Shown piece after piece: positions 1 to 64,000 of a DNA stretch of 64,000 bases (positions are counted from its first letter, which is position 1; each line of letters opens with the position of its first letter). Location of the stretch: contig JALQPE010001085.1 in the NCBI GenBank assembly GCA_030407315.1, forward strand, positions 12,501 to 76,500. The letters are read 5' to 3'. The notes under the pieces are model-generated. The model was not told the origin of the DNA and made no database searches. It saw only the letters and a program-made list of their open reading frames with translations. The translations under genes and the position numbers were made by a program. The stretch comes from Asparagopsis taxiformis (Eukaryota > Rhodophyta > Florideophyceae > Bonnemaisoniales > Bonnemaisoniaceae).

Positions 1-63654
<63,654 letters not shown>

Positions 63655-63671
63655 CCCCCCCCCCCCCCCCC

Positions 63672-64000
<329 letters not shown>

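Overview
This window is essentially one 64 kb run of cytosine. By my eye count it holds 124 A, 20 T and no G, so about 99.8% of positions are C. Every non-C base is isolated, with at least nine Cs on each side. There is no support for a gene, RNA, promoter, terminator, mobile element, CRISPR array, attachment site or replication origin. No organism can be inferred: there is no codon use, oligonucleotide signature or gene content to read. The GC value reflects the homopolymer, not a genome.

Layout by the rare non-C bases: (1) 1-5195, C with sparse A (32 A, one T at 4531); (2) 5196-8891, the densest part (51 A, about 1.4%); (3) 8892-20215, thinning A (34 A, about 0.3%); (4) 20216-52336, almost pure C (five A), including an unbroken run of 13,946 or 13,947 Cs from 38390 to 52336; (5) 52337-64000, where the rare base is T instead of A (19 T, two A) and T becomes more frequent toward the right edge. 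The complementary strand is the mirror image: poly-G with isolated T on the left and isolated A on the right.

The best reading is a non-biological sequence: a failed or no-signal base-calling product, an assembly or data-processing artefact, or a synthetic or degenerate machine-generated string. This is an inference; the sequence alone cannot separate these sources. All six frames are open from end to end, but only because isolated A or T in C cannot form a stop codon. The + strand has no G, so its RNA cannot form G-C or G-U pairs, which rules out folded RNA genes and hairpin terminators.

I looked for a previously undescribed system and found none. What is left to examine is statistical: the A-to-T switch along the window, the absence of non-C pairs closer than 10 bases, and an uneven phase of the A positions modulo 10. 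These bear on how the string was produced. All counts and positions were made by eye and may be off by a base or a count or two.
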